Source: Bradyrhizobium stylosanthis
Lineage (GTDB): Bacteria > Pseudomonadota > Alphaproteobacteria > Rhizobiales > Xanthobacteraceae
Assembly (NCBI RefSeq): GCF_001641335.1
Contig: NZ_LVEM01000005.1
Location: 1 to 64,000, forward strand
Length of the DNA stretch: 64,000 nucleotides
Direction of reading: 5' to 3'
Position numbers and translations under genes: made by a program. Under the pieces are notes generated by a model. That model was given only the letters and a program-made list of their open reading frames with translations. It ran no database searches and had not been told where the DNA came from. Below, in pieces: positions 60,780-64,000 of the stretch (positions are counted from its first letter, which is position 1; every line of letters starts with the position of its first letter).

Positions 60780-61454
60780 TTACTTCGATGCGGTGGTCTT
60801 GTTTTCCATGTTGACGACCTGCACCCGGCGATTGACCTCGGCCATGGGCTGGCCCGGGTCCTTCAGCTTGCTCTTGCCGTAGCCGACGGTGACGAGATCG
60901 GTCGCGGAAATGCTGTACTTCTCCACGAGGTAGCGCTTGATCGAATCCGCGCGGCGCTCCGACAGGTCCTGGTTGTAGGACTCGCCGCCGGCGGCGTCGG
61001 TGTGGCCGGCGACCACGAAGGTCGAGCCTTTCAGATCGGGGCTGGTCAGCGCGCGGCCGAGCGCCTGCACGGAAGCCATCGACTTGGCGCTGATATTGGC
61101 CGAGTTGTAGTCGAAGGTGATCTCGAGATCGATATTCGGCTTGTCCTTCGCGACCGAGGCGATCTCCTCGCGCTCGGTCGAGGACAGCGAGCGGGTCGAG
61201 CGGCCACGCACGGACTGGATCAGCTTGGTCTCGGCCGCGTTCGGCGCGGGGTCGGCCTGCGGAGCGCCGATCGAGAGGCCGCGGGTCAGCGGCTTCTTCG
61301 CCGGCGGCGCCAGCGCGCGGACGATCTCGTCTTCGGTGACGTTCTTGCTGTTGCCGTCATCGCCGGCGAACGCGGGGGCGGCTTGCAACGACAGCGCGGC
61401 GCCGATGGCCATGACCGAGAGGATGGCGGTAAGTCCCTTTGCAGCCAATTTCAT
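60780..61454 (-). CDS. OmpA-family peptidoglycan-associated protein
   Basis: 224 residues from ATG 61454 (GGAGG upstream) with a signal peptide (GLTAILSVMAIGAALSLQAAPAFA). The C-terminal OmpA domain (about 105-215) has VVAGHTDAAGGESYNQDLSERRADSIKRYLV, residues 141-171, and VTVGYGKSKL: the Asp and Arg that bind diaminopimelate are present. There is no beta-barrel, so it is a periplasmic or lipidated-like linker to peptidoglycan. It follows the caspase-fold TPR gene by 148 bp on the same strand and may work with it. Confidence 0.87.
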   Translation of the reverse strand: MKLAAKGLTAILSVMAIGAALSLQAAPAFAGDDGNSKNVTEDEIVRALAPPAKKPLTRGLSIGAPQADPAPNAAETKLIQSVRGRSTRSLSSTEREEIASVAKDKPNIDLEITFDYNSANISAKSMASVQALGRALTSPDLKGSTFVVAGHTDAAGGESYNQDLSERRADSIKRYLVEKYSISATDLVTVGYGKSKLKDPGQPMAEVNRRVQVVNMENKTTASK

Positions 61455-61602
61455 AGCTCGTCCCTCCTGCGCGCCGAAGCTCGCGTGGTTCCAAATTCCT
61501 GCCATTGGCCCCCCCGGGAAAGGCCGCCTGCGGCATCCGACGGTTAGTCTTCCGAGGGCCGTCCAGGGTTCGAGGCGTCGATCGCCTCAGCTCAAAAAAA
61601 TA

Positions 61603-63141
61603 CTAGCGTACTCCGTAGCTTGCGAATTCCTGAACGATGTTCGGATCCATCGCTTTGGCGTTCGCAATATCCAGCGCCCCTTCCTGGGCGGAGCCGTTCC
61701 GCTGCTTGGCGATGCCCCGTCCGTAGAGCGAGGAGGTCAGGCGCGGGTTGATCCGCAGGGCCGCGTCGAAATCGGCGATCGCGTTCTTGACCGCTCCGGA
61801 CTTCAGATTGACGAGCCCGCGGCTGTCCAGCGCATCGACGAAGTTCGGCCGCAGCCGCAGCGCCTCGTTGCAATCCTTCAGCGCGCCCTGGAGATCACCG
61901 ACCACGGTGCGGGTCCAGCAGCGGTTGTTCAGCGCCTCGACGTCCTTCGAATTGATCCGGAGCGTGTCGTCGAAATCCTTGATGGCGAGGCTGTAGGCGC
62001 CCTTGCTGGCATAGACCTGGCCGCGCCGGTACAGCGCATTCACGTCGTCAGGATTGGCCGCGATCTTGGCCGTCAGGCCCTTGATGGTGGGGTCTTCGGC
62101 CAGCGCCGCCGCGCTCGGCCCGCTATCCATGCTCGGTGCGGGCGCGGGATCGGCGGGTTTCGCAGCCGGTGGCGGCGGCGGCAAGGCGGCCTCGACCTGC
62201 GGCTTCGGCGCTGGCGCCGGGGCCGGTGCGGGCGGAGGGGGAGGCGCTGGAGCGGCGGCCGTGTCGGCCGGCTTCGGCGGTGGAGGTGGTGAGGGCGGCG
62301 CAGGCGGTGCCGGCGGCGGATTGTTCGCGACCACCGGCGGCGCGGGTGGTGGTGGGGTCGTCGTCGTCGCGGTCGGACGCGACCCGGCGGCCCCCGGAAT
62401 GAAGGAGAAATCCTCGGCGAGCGACGAGGAGATCCACGGCACCTGCTCGCCGCGCGAGGCGCGGGTGACGCCCATCTTGGTGCGGTTCAACGTCTCCTCG
62501 GCCATCAGGTCGGGGACGCGAATTTCCTTGAGCAGTTCCTGGACGAACAGGCTGTGGTCGCCGCCGGCATCGGAGACCACCGAGGCCAGCGCCGCCGAAT
62601 ACATCACCAGCGTGCCGTTCGGAGCGATGACGGGCGTAAGCCCGGCCGAGAAGCTGCGGAACCGGCGTTCGAACGGGTTGCGCCGGGAGGCATCGATCAA
62701 TGCGATCTTGACGCCGGCACCGCGGGTGTTGAGCTCGCCGAGCACGGTCTCGAGGCTGAAACCGTCGCGACGCACGTCGGATTCGGTCCAGATCTGCGCA
62801 TCGACCGGTAGCATGTAGCTCTGGCGCGCCGACTGGATGCCGAAGCCGCTGTAGAACACCAGCGCCACCGAGCCCGGCTTGATCTTGCCATAGAGCTTGT
62901 CGAAGGCGCGGCGCATGCCGTCGCCGGTCAGGTTCTCGCCGATCTCGACCGAGAAGCCGTCACGCTTGAGCTCGTCGGCGATGTCGCGCGCATCGTTGAT
63001 CGGTTCCTTCAGTGGGGCATCGGCATCCGGATATTTGGCGTTGCCGATGACCAGCGCGTAGCGGTCGCCGGCCGCCAGCGATGGGGCCGTCGGTACGAGC
63101 GAAACGAGCAACGGGAGAAGGAGAAGAAAGCGAATTTTCAT
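61603..63141 (-). CDS. Caspase-fold protein without catalytic dyad, fused to TPRs
   Basis: 512 residues from ATG 63141. A signal peptide (FLLLLPLLVSLVPTAPSLAA) is followed by a caspase-like domain (about 26-245), a roughly 110-residue Pro/Ala-rich linker (about 255-365) and three or four TPR units (about 375-505). The His position reads FYSGFG (Phe100) and the Cys position LIDASRRNP (Ser152), the same two changes as in the protein at 30029-30877. The conserved RRNPFERRFRSFS stretch is shared. It is probably a periplasmic scaffold that binds partners by its TPRs, perhaps the OmpA-like protein downstream. Function unknown. Confidence 0.87.
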   Translation of the reverse strand: MKIRFLLLLPLLVSLVPTAPSLAAGDRYALVIGNAKYPDADAPLKEPINDARDIADELKRDGFSVEIGENLTGDGMRRAFDKLYGKIKPGSVALVFYSGFGIQSARQSYMLPVDAQIWTESDVRRDGFSLETVLGELNTRGAGVKIALIDASRRNPFERRFRSFSAGLTPVIAPNGTLVMYSAALASVVSDAGGDHSLFVQELLKEIRVPDLMAEETLNRTKMGVTRASRGEQVPWISSSLAEDFSFIPGAAGSRPTATTTTPPPPAPPVVANNPPPAPPAPPSPPPPPKPADTAAAPAPPPPPAPAPAPAPKPQVEAALPPPPPAAKPADPAPAPSMDSGPSAAALAEDPTIKGLTAKIAANPDDVNALYRRGQVYASKGAYSLAIKDFDDTLRINSKDVEALNNRCWTRTVVGDLQGALKDCNEALRLRPNFVDALDSRGLVNLKSGAVKNAIADFDAALRINPRLTSSLYGRGIAKQRNGSAQEGALDIANAKAMDPNIVQEFASYGVR

Positions 63142-63532
63142 AATGAGCGCGGTCCAGCCAAAAAGGCGCCGTTCCAGCTTGCGCCGCGGCGACCTTAACT
63201 TACGCAATGTGCATTATCAAACCGGGGGAGGGGGGCGTCAACCGCTTGGAGATTCGGCATTATCGCGACGATTGATCGCAACGGAGCGGCGTACCGGCGA
63301 GGGGCTGGTGACGAAGATGAACCGGCCGTCATGATCGAGCTCGACGCGACGTGGTGGGGCATTGCGGCGGCCATGCTAGGGGATTCATGGCGACAAAAAT
63401 GTGATTGGTCTCACATTGCAGCCTTGCGGTCGCAGCAGCCCCGGCTGTTTGACCTTTGCGGCGGACGATGGCTTGCTGCGTCCGGTCGTTCAGCTCCCCT
63501 TACAAAAAAGCAAGAGTAGAAAAGCAAGAGCC
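63142..63532. other. Divergent regulatory region with a CRP-type site
   Basis: This 391-bp gap has no gene I would support; a 62-codon frame at 63331 lacks a start signal. It separates the caspase-fold TPR gene from the lactonase-like gene and contains the perfect site at 63398-63417. Confidence 0.55.
63398..63417. promoter_or_regulatory. Perfect CRP-type site aatgtga-ttggtc-tcacatt
   Basis: Arms of 7 bp match perfectly with the 6-nt spacer of CRP operators. It lies 115 bp upstream of the lactonase-like gene and 256 bp upstream of the caspase-fold TPR gene. It is the best CRP site in the window. Confidence 0.7.
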
Positions 63533-64000
63533 ATGGGAAACGTCTACGAAATCTACGCTTTGCGCTATGCGACGATGTCGCCGCGTACCCCCAGCATGAA
63601 CTTCCTGGCGCCCGATCCGCATGACAGCGCGGCGCAGGATCTCGACTACTTCGTTTGGCTGATCCGCGGTGGTGGCCGCGAGATTCTGGTCGACACCGGC
63701 TTCAATGCCGAGGAGGCGAGCGCGCGGGCGCGCAAGCTGACGCTCAATCCGGTCGATGCGCTGGAGCGCTTTGGCGTTGCGGCTTCGAGCATTCGCGACG
63801 TCATCGTGACGCATCTGCATTACGACCATGCCGGCAATCTCGACCGCTTCCCGAGCGCGCGCTTCCATCTGCAGGAGCGCGAGATGGCTTACGCGACGGG
63901 GCGCTGCATGTGCAACGGACTGCTGCGACATCCGTTCTCGGTCGAGCACGTCACGCAGATGGTGCGTCATGTCTATGGCGAGCGCGTCACGTTCTATTCG
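63533..64000 (+). CDS. Metallo-beta-lactamase-fold hydrolase, lactonase-like, 5' part
   Basis: The gene runs off the window; 156 codons are visible. The zinc motif HxHxDH is complete (VTHLHYDHAGN, residues 91-101), and the earlier EILVDTGFN strand is typical. The layout resembles AHL lactonases (AiiA/AttM type), which open the ring of quorum-sensing signals, but related enzymes act on other esters and lactones. AAGCAAGAG precedes the ATG. The C-terminal metal ligands are not visible. Confidence 0.85.
   Translation, partial: MGNVYEIYALRYATMSPRTPSMNFLAPDPHDSAAQDLDYFVWLIRGGGREILVDTGFNAEEASARARKLTLNPVDALERFGVAASSIRDVIVTHLHYDHAGNLDRFPSARFHLQEREMAYATGRCMCNGLLRHPFSVEHVTQMVRHVYGERVTFYS

Noticed and set aside
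61575..61605. Terminator after the caspase-fold TPR gene
   Set aside because: The T-run comes before the gaggcg hairpin on the minus strand, the wrong order for a rho-independent terminator.
63331..63519. 62-codon plus-strand frame
   Set aside because: No ribosome-binding site and odd composition, and the CRP-type site lies inside it.

Overview
The window is GC-rich chromosomal DNA from an alphaproteobacterium of the Bradyrhizobium/Rhodopseudomonas type. The inference rests on a FixJ-like regulator, many one- and two-component sensors, NitT/TauT-type ABC importers, GntR/FCD regulators and dispersed palindromic intergenic repeats; no rRNA or marker gene is present to fix the genus. No tRNA, rRNA, CRISPR array, transposase or phage gene was recognised.

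Layout. 1-4.9 kb: chemotaxis operon (3' part of a hybrid cheA, cheW, cheY, cheR, a PilZ protein) and a lone receiver. 4.9-12.7 kb: FixJ-like regulator, large hybrid PAS histidine kinase, another receiver and a methyl-accepting chemotaxis protein. 12.7-20.1 kb: GntR regulator with a perfect 26-bp palindromic operator facing an ABC importer, an IlvD/Edd dehydratase, an RraA-like protein and an SMP-30 lactonase, most likely a sugar-acid catabolic unit. 20.4-29.6 kb: S9 oligopeptidase, MBOAT O-acyltransferase with an SGNH-like partner, class V aminotransferase, SNase-like nuclease and a large unknown protein. 30.0-42.8 kb: a caspase-fold protein lacking its catalytic pair, an orphan efflux adaptor, a beta-propeller lactonase-like protein, three small proteins, a GMC oxidoreductase, a GGDEF-EAL protein, a LysM protein and an LTXXQ-like protein. 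42.9-49.6 kb: GntR-led operon with a NitT/TauT importer using two different permeases, a NodB-type hydrolase, a fumarylacetoacetase-family enzyme and a MetE-like methyltransferase. 49.7-64 kb: unknown protein, membrane adenylate cyclase, AsmA-like protein, Crp-type regulator, RND pump with adaptor, OmpA-like protein, a second caspase-fold protein with TPRs, and the 5' part of a metallo-beta-lactamase-fold lactonase.

The most interesting pattern is a possible local cAMP circuit. The window encodes a class III cyclase and a Crp-family protein whose recognition helix keeps the Arg-Glu...Arg contacts used to read TGTGA. Two perfect TGTGA-N6-TCACA sites lie in intergenic regions next to the two caspase-fold genes, and a 9/10 site lies just upstream of the crp-like gene. 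Both caspase-fold proteins carry the same two substitutions (His to Phe, Cys to Ser), so they are probably conserved non-proteolytic proteins. A separate CCGTA-N4-TACGG motif occurs upstream of both the FixJ-like regulator and the chemoreceptor.
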